A DNA stretch of 64,000 bases from contig NC_133218.1 of the NCBI RefSeq assembly GCF_040436345.1, positions 25,966,710 through 26,030,709 of the forward strand. Reading direction: 5' to 3'. The notes below the pieces were generated by a model. That model had not been told where the DNA came from and made no database searches. It saw only the letters and a list, made by a program, of their open reading frames with translations. This DNA is from Pagrus major. Lineage: Eukaryota; Chordata; Actinopteri; Spariformes; Sparidae. This document shows positions 13,001 through 23,338 of the stretch, one piece after another; within the stretch, counting starts at the first letter, position 1; the number at the start of each line of letters is the position of its first letter. Made by a program: the position numbers and the translations under genes.

Positions 13001-16000
13001 TAAGTTACAGGATGCAGTATTTTAACACTGAATGTGAAAATGAGATGTGTCCACACTTTGTTCTTAAAGACTTAAAAGAGAATTTAACAAACATTTTATT
13101 GCAAACTGCAGTGAGTTCCAAGCTCAGACGCAGCTCTTCAAAAAGTGATTAATGATGTGAAAAACACCCTGTTCTTTCTCAAGTATACTCACCACCAAAA
13201 ATGGATGGCAAATCCTAAGGTTTGGCTGCCTCCCAGAATATTTTTTGGGTGGATGTGTAAAGCTTTATACACCCTGGTTATAAATACACATTTGTGTCTC
13301 CCCAGGATTATTGCTGTAAAAAGATTTAATTAAAGGAATGTTCAATAAATGATTCCAAATATGTAATTGGTGCGTGATTGTGATGCACTGGAGAGGATCT
13401 GCTGGAAGCTGCTGCGTGCCAGGGACAAAACAAACTGAACCAGAAATAATGCTGGTAGTGCAATGCTGGTTTGCGCTATGTGTTGGTGATGCTAAACCGA
13501 GAAGTCTTTTACATGTTATCTATGATTTTCAGCAATAGTTTTTACCTTCAAACTGAGGCGATTTTTTTTATAGCATGTCACATGAAATGTTAATAATAGA
13601 TAAAGCCTTGTTTCCACCAATTAGTCCGGTTCAGTTCAGACCAATTACTGTTCTACAGTGTTTTAACTTAGCTTTTTAGTATCGGATCAGTGTGCAAGGT
13701 ACCTCAACAGAAGGGTAACGAAAAACAGGATGGTATGGAGCAGTTCTTTTGCTACCATCCACAACTTTTGTCGACGAAAACGCAAACAATTGTGTAACAA
13801 ACTGAACTGAAACGGACTGCTTGGTTGAAACGGGGCTTTTGTGTTGTGTCATGATACTGGAACTTCTAACTTCGATATAATACCTTGTAAAATATCAGTT
13901 TTCAATACCATCGACAATACCACAGGGACAAACTGACACAATATTGAGGGCATAAAATGTCCTCAATAACAAGGCTTTTGAACAGCGACTAAGTTAATTT
14001 AGTCATAGAAGAGTTGGGGCGATGTGGGCAGTGAAAGTGTCAACTCGATGCAGCTGGTACTGGTGAATTGATACGGCGAAAAATTTGTATTGAAACTATT
14101 TATAATAGTCAGAATTGATAAGTATCGATATTTTGATACTTTTGACAACACAACACTAAATGGAGCCAAAGTTTTCGCCTTTCTTTCCTGATCAGTTGCC
14201 CTCTTTTACTTGTTGATTTCCCCACTGTGACTGAATAGCAAATTGCTTTTTAATAGGTTTGTAGCACATCCTTCTCTCCATCCGTTTTGTGTGTGCTTGC
14301 AAAAACAGAGGCCTGATTCCAACAGTGCCACACATTTTGCTTCACAGAACTTAAATCTCAGACAACTATGCCACAGCATTCAACTGGCAAGATAAATCAA
14401 CTTCTGTAGCCGTTTATATAAATGTCCATTTTCTCCTCTCATGTTTTCTTGCCCTGCTTCAATGCACCACAAACACATGTATTAAAATAGCCCAAGCATG
14501 CAAATGTTCATGTATCATCAAAATAATGCGGGCAGTCCCTGTATGACTTATTGGCATCTCGAAAAGTGCTGCAAATTGACCTTTTGAATTTTACCATGTG
14601 AGGCTGCTGTAAAGGTCAAATGCATTTATGTAATCTTTAAATGCAACATGAAACATTTATCAGACTGAACCTTGAGGGACTGTGTGTTAAAACGGCGTGA
14701 CGGTTCAGTGATCACAACGTGTTTTCTTGTCGATAATTTGGCCACCTCAGTGTCACTAAAACCTTGCCGCCTTTCTCCTCCTCTGAACTGTTGTGGATGC
14801 ATGTTATCTGTTAAGCGGATTTAGGAGAAGAATAAAAAGAGGTGGTTTACTTCCACAAAGTCTGTGTCGCTTACAGGTTCTGAGACATTAATCCTGTTCA
14901 AGGCCACGAACTATTCAACCTTCGCAGGCAGGGAGCAAAAAAGTCACACTGACAGTTATCTGGAGTGTAGATTATCCTCAATTCAGATCACTGCCAGGAA
15001 CGATTCCAGCAGCACACACCCTACAACTAATGCACACGGCTACTTAATGTGTCTTCTTTGCATGTCTTTTGTCTTGTTTGACAGAAACATTGGCTTCCAT
15101 TTATCAATTAACAAGAGTGTGGACGCCTGCATCGGGACAGACAGTCACGTGACCTCATTGGAGCACGTCCAGGCCCGGCTCACCCTGTCCTACAACAGGA
15201 GAGGAAACCTGGCTATCCACCTCATTAGTCCTTCCGGTACACGCTCCACGCTGCTCCACCCCAGGTACACACACACACGCACGCACACACACACACACAG
15301 ACACACACAGACACAGACGTACAGTACAAGTTGGCAAACACAAACTGTTGACACTGCTGTGTGTCGTTGTCCTGCAGGCCTCATGACTACTCGTCAGAGG
15401 GTTTTAATGACTGGGCTTTCATGACAACCCACTCTTGGGATGAGAACCCCACCGGGGCGTGGACACTGGAGATCGAGAACGTGGCAGGTGCCAGTGACTA
15501 TGGTGAGACATTTTTGTTGAGAAATTAACATATTTGGTGAATGTTCGTGTGTTCATATCTAGAATTCTGCAGTCCAAGTTTTATTTGCCTTTTGGCCATA
15601 TTTGAGGTAGAGCTGCTAACTAATGATTATTTTCATTTTTGATTAATCTGTTATTTACTTTTCAGATGAGTTGTTTTGTCATTAAATTGTTAGAAATGTT
15701 AAAAGTTGTCCGTCAGAGGTCCAACAATCCCAATTAGGCAGATTCATAAAAAGTTTATTCTGTGTTTCTCCATCCATCTCCCATTGACTTCAGTACAGCT
15801 GACTGGCACCAAAGAAAGATTCTGTGAAGTAAAGACCCTTGGCTGGAACCAATAAATATGGTGTTTTTGCTTGACAAACAACTAGAATGATTAAAATAAA
15901 TCTTTCTCATGTACTTTTCATTCGATTGACTAATCATTTTATTAATTAAGCGGCAACAGCAGGAAAACAAACAGCGACAAGATCGCTCAAAGCCAGGCAA

Positions 16001-18744
16001 AAACATTAAATCAAACCAATAAAGTCACATAAATTCTTATATCCCCATGGCCTAATAACACAAGTACATAATTGAAAATCAATGAGACATAAAACAGAAT
16101 ACTAAATCTTGATTCTTATATGCAAAGCAATGGCAATATTATGACGAAAACTTGAAAAATAACTAATGGATGGGGTAATTATTGGAAGAAAATGCATAAA
16201 ATCGACTAATTGGCGAATTGTTTCAGCACTTTTTTAAATAGTAGTTGAGCAATACAGACAACGAAATGCAACTTTAAGTCCTCAGGTGGATTTAAACTGG
16301 ATGTGTTGCGGTCACCTCACCTGAATGTTAATCAGCATGTTGAGTGTATTAGTCTGTTCAGTCTAGAGTTCAGCTCGAGGGTTACAGGTTCGGTGCCAGG
16401 AGATTAGAAATGAAGTGGCTACTGCACCCAAAGTGCGGTGCCCTTGTTCTCTTCATAGTAGCTGACTAGCTCTGCAGCAAATAGCTTTCTTCTAGCAGAG
16501 AGCATGATAAAACAGTGGAGGGAACACTTCACTCTTCTTGTTTACACTTGGATCATCTGCATCTGGACGTAGCAGGTCCACCCACAACACAGATATGCAG
16601 AAGCCAAGAAACCCACAGAAAACAGATGCAGATACATGTGTCACACCTCCCTCCTCATTAAGGAGAGATTTGCTAAAGCGGAACCTCTCACAAGGCCTCC
16701 ACACTTGAGTGAATCCTCTGGGATGTTCACTTTATAACGCTCCAAAGAGTGAAATCACACTGTCTTTAAATCGAGACTCATTTCAAGGAGTCATTTTCTG
16801 TCACTTTATGCTGAAAATTCAAGCGTCTACAATGAGAAGAGGATACATTTACAAAATCCACCCGAGGGAGTGTCGGAGTCTTACTGTTTTTGACAGGCCT
16901 ACTTTTTCTTCCCGGGTTAATTTCAGTTTTTATCTCTGTCTCTATCTCCCACGCTCAGGCACCCTGACCCAGTTCATCCTGGTGCTGTACGGCACCGGCA
17001 CACCATCCTCCAGCTCCTCTGACGAGCCTCAGCCTGGCAACGACAGCTGCAAGACCTTGGACCTGAGGCAGATATGCATCGGTAAGAGTGGTGTGTCTCG
17101 CCCCCAGTTTGTTCCTCACAGGATGTGATTGTCACAACAGCAGAGGAGAGGGAGGGTAATCACTGAGTCATGCTGAGATATGACATGTGGAGTAGCCTGG
17201 TTGTTTGGAGGGGAACGGGGTGAAATACTGGCATGTGTGCTGCGCTGCGTCAGACTTTTTTGAGAGTCACGCTATTATCTTATTCAAACTCTGACTGCTA
17301 ATGTCACATCATTATGCGGCTTCAGTATCAGTATCCATTTTAAATGAAGATCTAATTTCTGATGGGATTGAATTAAATTCCACCCAAGGTCCCTTTTTTA
17401 ATAATCTCATTCAAATTTAATGGTGTCCATACTGTTGGCTCCTATCTAATCCAAATACTGCTTGAGGCAAGGTCTCCAGATACAATGAAGTCCAACTACA
17501 TGTTGTCAGTCTGACCCCTACAGGCTGTCAGAGGTACGTACACACTGACAGACAAGATCATACAGATTCATTAGCGAGTGGACTGACTTTAATTATATTT
17601 GATCATCATATGCTATGATTATAGTACACAGTGCTCTCTGACTTCGGGCTCACAGTTATAGTTTCCTTTGTTTTTGAACAAGTTGACAAGGCCCTGCAGT
17701 AAATTTGATTTTCCTCCTCCTCTTGGCTCACACTCCTGTTTTCAGCTCTGTTACCCCCAGCACCCACAGTCTGTTAAGTGCCATTATAGGCAATGGTCTG
17801 TGCATCTGGACCTGCTGCATATGGAAATTGTTCTGTTGACTTAAACATGCTGCACTCAGCATTTAAATTGCAAAGCTTTTCGTCATCAGTTTTTCTTTTT
17901 TAAGTTAACTAAAGTCGCACTAACAGAAGTGGAAATGGTGACTTTAAGGCAAAATTGCCTTAAAACTTTGTCTCAAACAACCCGTGGCTGAACACACAGA
18001 AATGTCCACGTTAACACTGTTCTCTGAGCCTTGACTGTCTGCGCAGGAATCCTGGTCCTCTGTTTTTGGTTTGTCGGAATCATATGAGGTGCGTGCGGCT
18101 GTTTATTTCACTTTCGTTTCTCTTTTTCTTTTACAGAGTGCGACACCGGCTACTACCTCTTTCAGCAGGGCTGTGTAAAAGAATGTCCAGCAGGCTTCTC
18201 CGTGGGCTCCCAGCCCCTCAACTACACAGTGGGAAACTCTATACCACCAGCTTCCGTCCCCGCCTGCCTGCCCTGCCCACCGCCCTGCCTGACCTGCAGC
18301 AGCCTCAGCCCTCTGGCCTGCCTGTCCTGCCCCCCTCACAGCTCCCTGGACCCCATCTCTGGCACCTGCCTGCACCTTAACCAGTACATGCGCGAGTCCC
18401 CCGGCAGCTTCATGGTGGGCCCAGGGAACCCGGGATCGGATCTCGAGCCAATCTCCCGCCTGCCCATAACCATCGCTGTGCTCAGCTGCATGGCCATCAT
18501 CGCCACCTTCGCTGGTGTCTTCCTGATGCTGCAGCTGCGTTCAGGCGCTCTCATTAAGCTGCCCTCTCTGGAAGCTGGTGGCGGCCTCGGGGGCGGTTTC
18601 AGCCTTGGGGGAAATAGGGTGGTGTCATACCGCGGCATCCCGACTGTGTGGGGGGATGAAGAGGCAAATACAGACTCCGAAAACGAAGAGTTTGACGTCC
18701 ACAATGAGAGGACTGCCTTTATCAAAACACAAAGTGCTCTTTAA
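4124..18744 (+). CDS. furin: furin proprotein convertase, 5'-truncated by the window (9 exons)
   Basis: Furin is a calcium-dependent subtilisin-like serine endoprotease of the trans-Golgi, endosomes and cell surface that cleaves proproteins after basic Arg-X-Lys/Arg-Arg sites. Exons: 4124-4296, 5550-5762, 8255-8355, 10142-10245, 10490-10607, 15085-15264, 15378-15502, 16959-17081, 18137-18744. They join in one open frame of 580 residues plus stop. Visible landmarks are the S1-pocket segment SWGPEDDG, the oxyanion-hole Asn in WASGNGG, the catalytic Ser in GTSASAP, a P domain, a Cys-rich region, one membrane segment and a tail ending in QSAL as in mammalian furin. The catalytic Asp and His exons are upstream of the window. 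The Cys-rich, membrane and tail organisation separates furin from PC1, PC2 and PACE4. Teleosts can carry two furin copies; I cannot say which this is. Fes follows on the same strand, as in mammals. Confidence 0.97.
4297..5549 (+). other. furin: furin intron
   Basis: The donor side is TG-rich for about 30 bases. The rest is unique-looking AT-rich sequence; I see no exon or clear repeat. Confidence 0.8.
5550..5762 (+). CDS. furin: furin exon: oxyanion Asn and calcium-site residues
   Basis: It encodes [17 protein letters not shown] and continues through [13 protein letters not shown] and [16 protein letters not shown] to NEKQI. The Asn of ASGNGG is the oxyanion-hole residue (human Asn295). It is an in-frame 213-bp exon (71 codons) with acceptor CCAG before and GTGAGT donor after. 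Confidence 0.97.
6037..6470 (+). mobile_element. retroelement-like fragment, copy 1
   Basis: It is the same family as 41940-42463: AACAGTCCCCTTTAATTCAA, TTTAAGATCACCTGATCTGA, CATCCTCCATCCAAGTTTCA, then GCTGACAAACCAACCAACG and ATAACCTCC. The tail keeps only two or three CCAA units. Confidence 0.6.
6735..6965. mobile_element. fragment of teleost inverted-repeat family
   Basis: It carries AAATGTCTTGTTTTGTCCGA, AGCTTACTGTCACAGACAAC, AGAAGCTGGAGCC and GATTATCAAAATAGTTGCTG in the order typical of the family also seen at 15608-16231. Ends are not intact. Confidence 0.5.
7208..7243. repeat. CA microsatellite
   Basis: About 18 CA units in a furin intron. Confidence 0.95.
8255..8355 (+). CDS. furin: furin exon: catalytic serine
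   Basis: It encodes [15 protein letters not shown] followed by [18 protein letters not shown]. The Ser in GTSASAP is the nucleophile (human Ser368). Acceptor TTTAG precedes it. It ends in two bases of a split Asn codon before GTAAGT. Confidence 0.97.
8356..10141 (+). other. furin: furin intron with TG microsatellite
   Basis: It is mostly unique sequence. A TG microsatellite occupies about 10042-10081 and further TG-rich sequence runs to about 10120, just before the acceptor. Confidence 0.75.
10042..10081. repeat. TG microsatellite before a furin exon
   Basis: About 20 TG units, 60 bp upstream of the acceptor at 10141, followed by more TG-rich sequence. Confidence 0.95.
10142..10245 (+). CDS. 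furin: furin exon: end of catalytic domain
   Basis: It encodes [17 protein letters not shown], then [18 protein letters not shown], the last catalytic-domain helices. The acceptor CCAG at 10138-10141 is preceded by a long TG microsatellite about 60 bp upstream. It ends one base into a Val codon. Confidence 0.96.
10490..10607 (+). CDS. furin: furin exon: catalytic/P-domain boundary
   Basis: It encodes [20 protein letters not shown] and continues through [12 protein letters not shown] to CEPR, which starts the P domain. The donor GTGAGT at 10608 is followed within 15 bases by a CA-rich tract. Confidence 0.96.
11077..11089 (-). promoter_or_regulatory. CTCF-like motif
   Basis: On the minus strand CCAGCAGGGGGCG, matching the 13 leading positions of the CTCF core CCASYAGRKGGCRS. 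In a furin intron. Binding is not shown. Confidence 0.45.
11994..12007 (-). promoter_or_regulatory. CTCF-like motif
   Basis: Minus-strand CCACCAGGTGGCTG matches the CTCF core at 13 of 14 positions. Confidence 0.4.
12605..12690. repeat. fragment of common teleost repeat
   Basis: TTCAATTTACATTTAAGGTG, then TTTAGCTGACTCACTTATCC and AGAGTGACTTGGAATAAGT, matches a short phrase repeated throughout fish genomes. Fragment only. Confidence 0.5.
13602..13840. mobile_element. inverted-repeat MITE (about 239 bp)
   Basis: The left end AAAGCCTTGTTTCCACCAA, continuing AGTCCGGTTCAGTTCA, is complementary at about 30 of 37 positions to the right end TGAACTGAAACGGACTGC then TTGGTTGAAACGGGGCTTT. No ORF. No clear target duplication is seen; end style resembles hAT-type MITEs. 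Confidence 0.75.
15085..15264 (+). CDS. furin: furin exon: P domain, first half
   Basis: It encodes P-domain beta strands, including [20 protein letters not shown] and GTRSTLL. Mammalian furin has RRGDLAIHL here, so the RGD tripeptide is RGN in this fish. The donor GTACACAC runs straight into a CA tract that fills much of the 113-bp intron 15265-15377. Confidence 0.96.
15266..15318. repeat. furin: CA tract filling a short furin intron
   Basis: The tract begins at the donor itself (GTACACACAC) and runs with CG and GA interruptions. The intron is only 113 bp. Confidence 0.95.
15378..15502 (+). CDS. furin: furin exon: P domain, second half
   Basis: It encodes [20 protein letters not shown] followed by [16 protein letters not shown], a highly conserved P-domain stretch. 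The P domain stabilises the catalytic domain in all proprotein convertases. It ends one base into a Gly codon before GTGAGA. Confidence 0.97.
15503..16958 (+). other. furin: furin intron containing an inverted-repeat element
   Basis: Most of its first half is the element at about 15608-16231 (separate entry). The remainder is unremarkable, with a short pyrimidine tract before the acceptor. Confidence 0.7.
15608..16231. mobile_element. teleost inverted-repeat element in furin intron
   Basis: The left AGAGCTGCTAACTAATGATT and right AATTGTTTCAGCACT are inverted complements over about 12 bp with a mismatch. It contains ATGATTATTTTCATTTTTGA and GATTAATCTGTTATTTACTT, phrases common in fish repeats. 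Another piece of the family is at about 6735-6965. Confidence 0.55.
16959..17081 (+). CDS. furin: furin exon: end of P domain, start of Cys-rich region
   Basis: It encodes [20 protein letters not shown], then a Ser/acidic linker, then [13 protein letters not shown], the first cysteines of the Cys-rich region. Acceptor CTCAG precedes it and GTAAGA follows. Confidence 0.95.
17082..18136 (+). other. furin: furin intron
   Basis: I see nothing beyond unique intronic sequence and a good pyrimidine tract (TTTCTCTTTTTCTTTTACAG) before the last exon. Confidence 0.8.
18137..18744 (+). CDS. furin: furin terminal exon: Cys-rich region, membrane segment, tail
   Basis: One long exon encodes [20 protein letters not shown], more CxxC-type motifs, then a hydrophobic segment of about 27 residues (18460-18540, [20 protein letters not shown] onward). 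The tail holds an unusual glycine-rich stretch ([12 protein letters not shown]), a YRGI sequence matching the YxxPhi endocytic motif (mammalian YKGL), and an acidic cluster [10 protein letters not shown] with two CK2-type sites (T-D-S-E and S-E-N-E). It ends [13 protein letters not shown] and TAA. The YxxPhi motif and the phosphorylatable acidic cluster direct TGN-endosome cycling in mammals. Confidence 0.97.
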
Positions 18745-19217
18745 TGCCTCCCCACATCCCTCCTTCTCTCCGGCTTTTAAATCCTCCCTCCCCGACCATT
18801 TGTCTGATAATTCAGGGCTGTGGTAACTGTCCTTTCACAGTCTTTTCTGGTTTTATCTCTCATCCCTCTGGTTCTGTCTCTGTCTCACCGGGTTTCTCAT
18901 CTGAGTCCTGCTTCAGGACCTCAACTTCCACTCTGCAGTGGGAGACCTGATGGGAAGCCGCTGTCCCTCAGAGCTCGGGATGGCCCGAGCTTTGCTCCGT
19001 TCACACTTGGGCGCATTTCTATTAAACTGGCTCTCTCCCTCCTCTCGCCCTCAATCACTAAGAGTGTCTGTCTGTGCAGAGTCCATTCCCCCTCCAGCTC
19101 CTTTTTGTTACAGCAAACAAATGATTATTATTTGCTTTCTTCCTCCTTTTTTTCCCCCTCTTTCCATCAGTCTCAGTGCAGTAGCCAGACGAGATTGTTG
19201 AATGTGATGAGTAGAGA

Positions 19218-19257
19218 TGCGTGCGTGCGTGCGTGTGTGTGTGTGTGTGTGCGCGCG
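19218..19257. repeat. TGCG/TG repeat in furin 3' flank
   Basis: GTGCGTGCGTGCG followed by TG units and GCGCGCGC, an alternating purine-pyrimidine stretch. Confidence 0.9.
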
Positions 19258-20993
19258 CTCATGTTTGTAAGCCTGTGTGTGTGTGAATGTGAGCGTGAAA
19301 CTCTGATGAAGAGTGTAGTGCCCTTTATAGAGAAGCTAACGCTGGTCCTGTCACATTCACTACTTGAACTTAAAAGCGATGACAAAATATTGCATTATGA
19401 GGCATGAAATCGGATTTGGTAACACTGATTCTCTCCAAAGTATCATTTAGTGGCATCAACATCCCAAAATCTGTCCCGGAAAGCACCACTTATCTGCAGT
19501 GATTCACATTTTTAAAGTGCATTTTAAAAATGCACCGATCAAAAGCATAACGTGGGAAACGTTCAGACACTGACTGGTGACACACGATTATAAACCATTA
19601 GAGAAACAAAACAGACTGAGAGCTTTCTGAATATGTAATGTCGGCCTTTTTTTTACGATGAGAGAATGAATGGTATTTCCCTTAAACTATCCATCTGTCA
19701 GACAGTCAGTTGTTGATCTAGGTGTGACTTTAGTTCTCCTGTTGTACACACAATGTGGAAAGATCTCTCTCAGCTCAGGCAGAACAAACAGTGAGTCACA
19801 CCACCAGCAAAGATTCCTCCGGCTTTTTGGGCTTTAAGATGGACTCTGATTTATTCTGGTTTGGAAACTATAATTTATCCCCCGCTCATAAAAGGTTATC
19901 CATCAGAAGATACATTTGGAGAAAAACACACACACACAGACCACTCGATCAACCCTGAGGCACAATCCTTTCCAGGGATATTTCATTCCTGTGTTTGATG
20001 TTCTCACATCCTGCCGCTGAGGCTGTGATGGGACCCAGAACAATATGTGACCGTTGAGCACAAGCGCCTCTCAAAACATCGAGCAGGTGTTAAGTCACCT
20101 GTGATTGATTTCTTGACAGAGCAGAAACAGCAGCAATACATCGATGCTCTCTGTTTTCATTAACATTAAAAACACATGCCTCCTATCATACTGACTTTAA
20201 CTTTGTGTATGTGTGTGTGTGTGAGAGAGAAATGTTTATTGGCCCTCTGAAGTGAAGGTTTCCACCTTCGTCTCTGCTCTCTTCTTCAAATCTTGAATGC
20301 TGTTTAGAAACCCTGCGTCGAGACTCCACATCTCATCAGCGTCTCTGCACTCGCCCTCCAGTCTTCATCAAATCTGAATTTCAGATTATCTCTTCAGTGT
20401 ACTTTCAAATTAATTACATTCTGAATGATACTGCAGTGACTATTTATTTTGAGAGATTTTAATCATACCTTTAGGGAAGATTGTTTGAACGTGATTCTTC
20501 TTCCGGGCTGGTTAACATCTAAAAAATGCATCTCATGATTTAATCCAGAGTAGCCATTTTGAATCCACTGATCCCTTTTTTTTGTCTGTTTCTACTACAT
20601 TTTCTTTTCCTGTTCACAAACAGTGGAGCTTCCTGAGAGAGGTTGTCATGGTGATGACATGCATACAAAACTGCAGCTGCTCATCCTTTTATCTACCTCT
20701 CATATCATTCAGCAAGGCTTCATACACGCTGTTAGAGGAGCTGTTAAGTGATTATAGAGGTCAAATTATAAGTAGGCCAGATATGAAAACACGTCTCCGG
20801 GGAACGATCGGGGGGCATAGGCATGTAAGTCAAATTTATGTTTTAGACGAGAAACAAGCAATTGCAATTCAGAAACTGTAAAGCTGCTGTATAAATTCTA
20901 GTCTCCTGAAGCTCCTATCGCTCCTAAAATGTATTGCCTTTAGGATCAGCATTCATAGGCAGGCACACCTGGGCTTTAAACCCTGTTATTGAA

Positions 20994-20999
20994 AATAAA
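20994..20999 (+). promoter_or_regulatory. furin: candidate proximal furin poly(A) signal AATAAA
   Basis: Canonical hexamer about 2.25 kb after the furin stop codon. Use is inferred only. Confidence 0.35.
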
Positions 21000-22804
21000 A
21001 TGGGTTGAAGGATTGTCCATAGATCTTGTTGGCCGGCGTTTAAGTGCTATATCAACTTTAAATTGTTAAGGGCATCTGTTTCCCTCACCTCTCGGCGGCT
21101 CCATCGGGGGTGAAGACCTTTTTTGTTCTTATAAGTTTATGTCACAGACAATCAAAGAGCTTGTCTTGAGGGTGAGGGTGCATGAGCACACGGAACAAAT
21201 CGATTTTAATTAAACCACTTTTGTTAGAAAGCCTTCTCAGAAGGTATTATTATTCATAAATATGCAGAGCTGAATGTGATTTAAATTGCGTGTTCAGAGA
21301 GAAAGAAAAGAAAACAGAGGAGAACAAAGAGTTTCAAACCAATACCTGCCAACATCCTGTTCAAAAGCATGGAGAAAGATTGGTATGTATGCTCTCTGCT
21401 GAGCCAGGAAGCTTAATTCAACTCAGATGGCCAGTGCAGGTGTAGCACATTTGGCTTATCACAGCAGTCTCAGCCAGGAAGCACTAAACTGGATTGGAAA
21501 CGAACCCAAGAGTGTGGATTTAGAGAAAGTGCCCTCTGAAGGAACGAAGCTAATGTGGCTGCAGAGTAATGAGTGCGTGCTGCATCACTTTGTGTGATGT
21601 ACATTAGTGCCTACTGCCATTTAGGCTTTGATTAGCCCCAGTTTAAGGAGGGATGCTAATTTAAAAACGTAATAACTACAGCCTCAGACTTGAGTCGCAG
21701 AATCCTATTGACTTCCCAGCTGGGTGTGAAGTGTGTAAACAACAGATAATGGGCTAATGCAGCAACAAAATTGCTTCTATCAACATTTTTCTTTAACTCT
21801 GGATGCTCAGAATTTGCATTTTCAGAAAAACAATAATGTGGACCAATTTGTTGCAATTACTATTGATTAATTGTTGCTCAGTCTTGTCCCTTCCAAAGGG
21901 AATAAATGCTTCCAGAAAGAGTAAAGTTTCTCTAGTTCAACATTTTGGGGTGTTTGCACAAGTTGATGTTGTATTCACTCAGAAAACTTTAAACTGATTA
22001 ACTTGGAGCTTTGTGCATTCAGGTGTTCAGCTTTTAAGAAAATCATGAATGCAGGCAGCATTAAGTAGCCGATGCCTCCAAAGCACAGGGAGCTGCTGAA
22101 AACCATTAGCAGCCATCTCACTCTTTCACTGCGAGAATATGATGGAAACTACACACTAAAAAGAAAGAAAAAAAAAAGAAATAAGATGTTCTCTGGTTCT
22201 CTAATTGTGCCGGAAGCAGCTAGTTATTATAAGGCGACACACTTAACTGGCACTAAGTGTGAGGACTTTTCATGTAGAAAAGTAACAGGGATGTTACAAA
22301 AAAAAGTGCTTTCCAAATTGTCTCCTCTGGCTGTAAAGAAAAGACTCGCTCGTGGGAATAATGGAGGCTTTTTCTTTATTCAGCTGATTTCTTTAACGTG
22401 GAGCTCGATGTTGCTTCAGTCCTGCCTTAGGATGTAGTGTGAAGTGATCAATATAAAGTCGGATGGAGTTAATAGGAGCAATATCTTTGGCATAACCAAA
22501 GACAATCATTTTAATGCTGTCTGTTTAGTGTTACGACATGTTGCATTCAGGTCGTCACAGTCCATCGACCCCCCTTCACATGTGTGTTTTGTTTGATATC
22601 ATTCAGTCATCTCTGCCTTCGTTTGAAGACCTGCAGTGGCAGCCTGTGTGTTCAGCAGCTGTGTAGGGAGGAGGTAGAATGTATCCCATCTCCATTAACT
22701 TTAAGGGCTGAAGCAGATCTGCGTGTGTCCGTGTGTGCACATGCTTGTTCGAGTATAAATGAAACACTTTGTGTCGGAGGGGAGGGGTAGCGGCGGTTGG
22801 TGGA

Positions 22805-22818
22805 GCGCCCTCTGTTGA
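22805..22818 (-). promoter_or_regulatory. weak CTCF-like motif
   Basis: Minus-strand TCAACAGAGGGCGC, 12 of 14 to the CTCF core. Confidence 0.3.
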
Positions 22819-23049
22819 CCTCCTCTCGCCTCTCGGCTCCTGGCCTGTGGCTGCACACAGTACCTTACAGATTTGTGACCTATGAATAATGTACAAGAAT
22901 GACTATCTTCACATGGGAAATAACTCTAAAATAAGGCCTATTTTTGTACTATATGAATGGTGCAGTGTAATTTTCTTGTAATTTAAAGATTTTTTTGCTC
23001 TTGTTTTTCTCCTTTTTATTTAATTGATGTCAATTATAGATTCTACTAA

Positions 23050-23055
23050 AATAAA
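23050..23055 (+). promoter_or_regulatory. furin: candidate distal furin poly(A) signal AATAAA
   Basis: Canonical hexamer 4.3 kb after the furin stop, after a T-rich stretch and about 100 bp before the transposon cluster begins. Confidence 0.4.
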
Positions 23056-23338
23056 GATCTATGCAAATTTGAACGTATTATTATTAACTTACATGCACTT
23101 ATGAATATGATGGTTTGATGTGAATGTAGGTTGGTGTATAAAAACTGCACAGTGGTAAAAGATGTACTCAGATTCCTTATTGAAGTAAACTGAAGTAAAA
23201 GTACCAGAACAACGATGTATGATGTTATGAGTAAACGTCCTTCATTCAAAAGTTAAAATACTGAAGTTTTATCAGCAAAACATATTCGAAGTACTCATTC
23301 TGCAGAAAAAGTCCCTCTGACTCATACAGTACATTACA

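Larger units (their letters stand above)
10608..15084 (+). other. furin: large furin intron with CTCF-like motifs and a MITE
   Basis: This 4.5-kb intron holds a CA-rich tract at its donor, two CTCF-like motifs (11077-11089 and 11994-12007, both minus strand), a fragment at about 12605-12690 of a common teleost repeat, and an inverted-repeat element at 13602-13840. No exon was found. Confidence 0.7.
18745..23075 (+). other. furin: furin 3' UTR and downstream flank
   Basis: The stop codon ends at 18744. Candidate AATAAA poly(A) signals lie at 20994-20999 and 23050-23055; the second follows a T-rich, low-complexity stretch of the sort found at long vertebrate 3' UTR ends. Which is used cannot be told from DNA alone. 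The stretch includes a TG/CG repeat near 19218-19257, and no other gene was recognised. Confidence 0.45.

Noticed and set aside
14864-15424. 186-codon plus-strand ORF running through the furin P-domain exon
   Set aside because: Only 15085-15264 is coding; the rest is intron read-through, including the CA repeat.
18336-18725. 129-codon minus-strand ORF opposite the last furin exon
   Set aside because: It is antisense shadow of GC-rich coding sequence; the plus frame has clear furin features.
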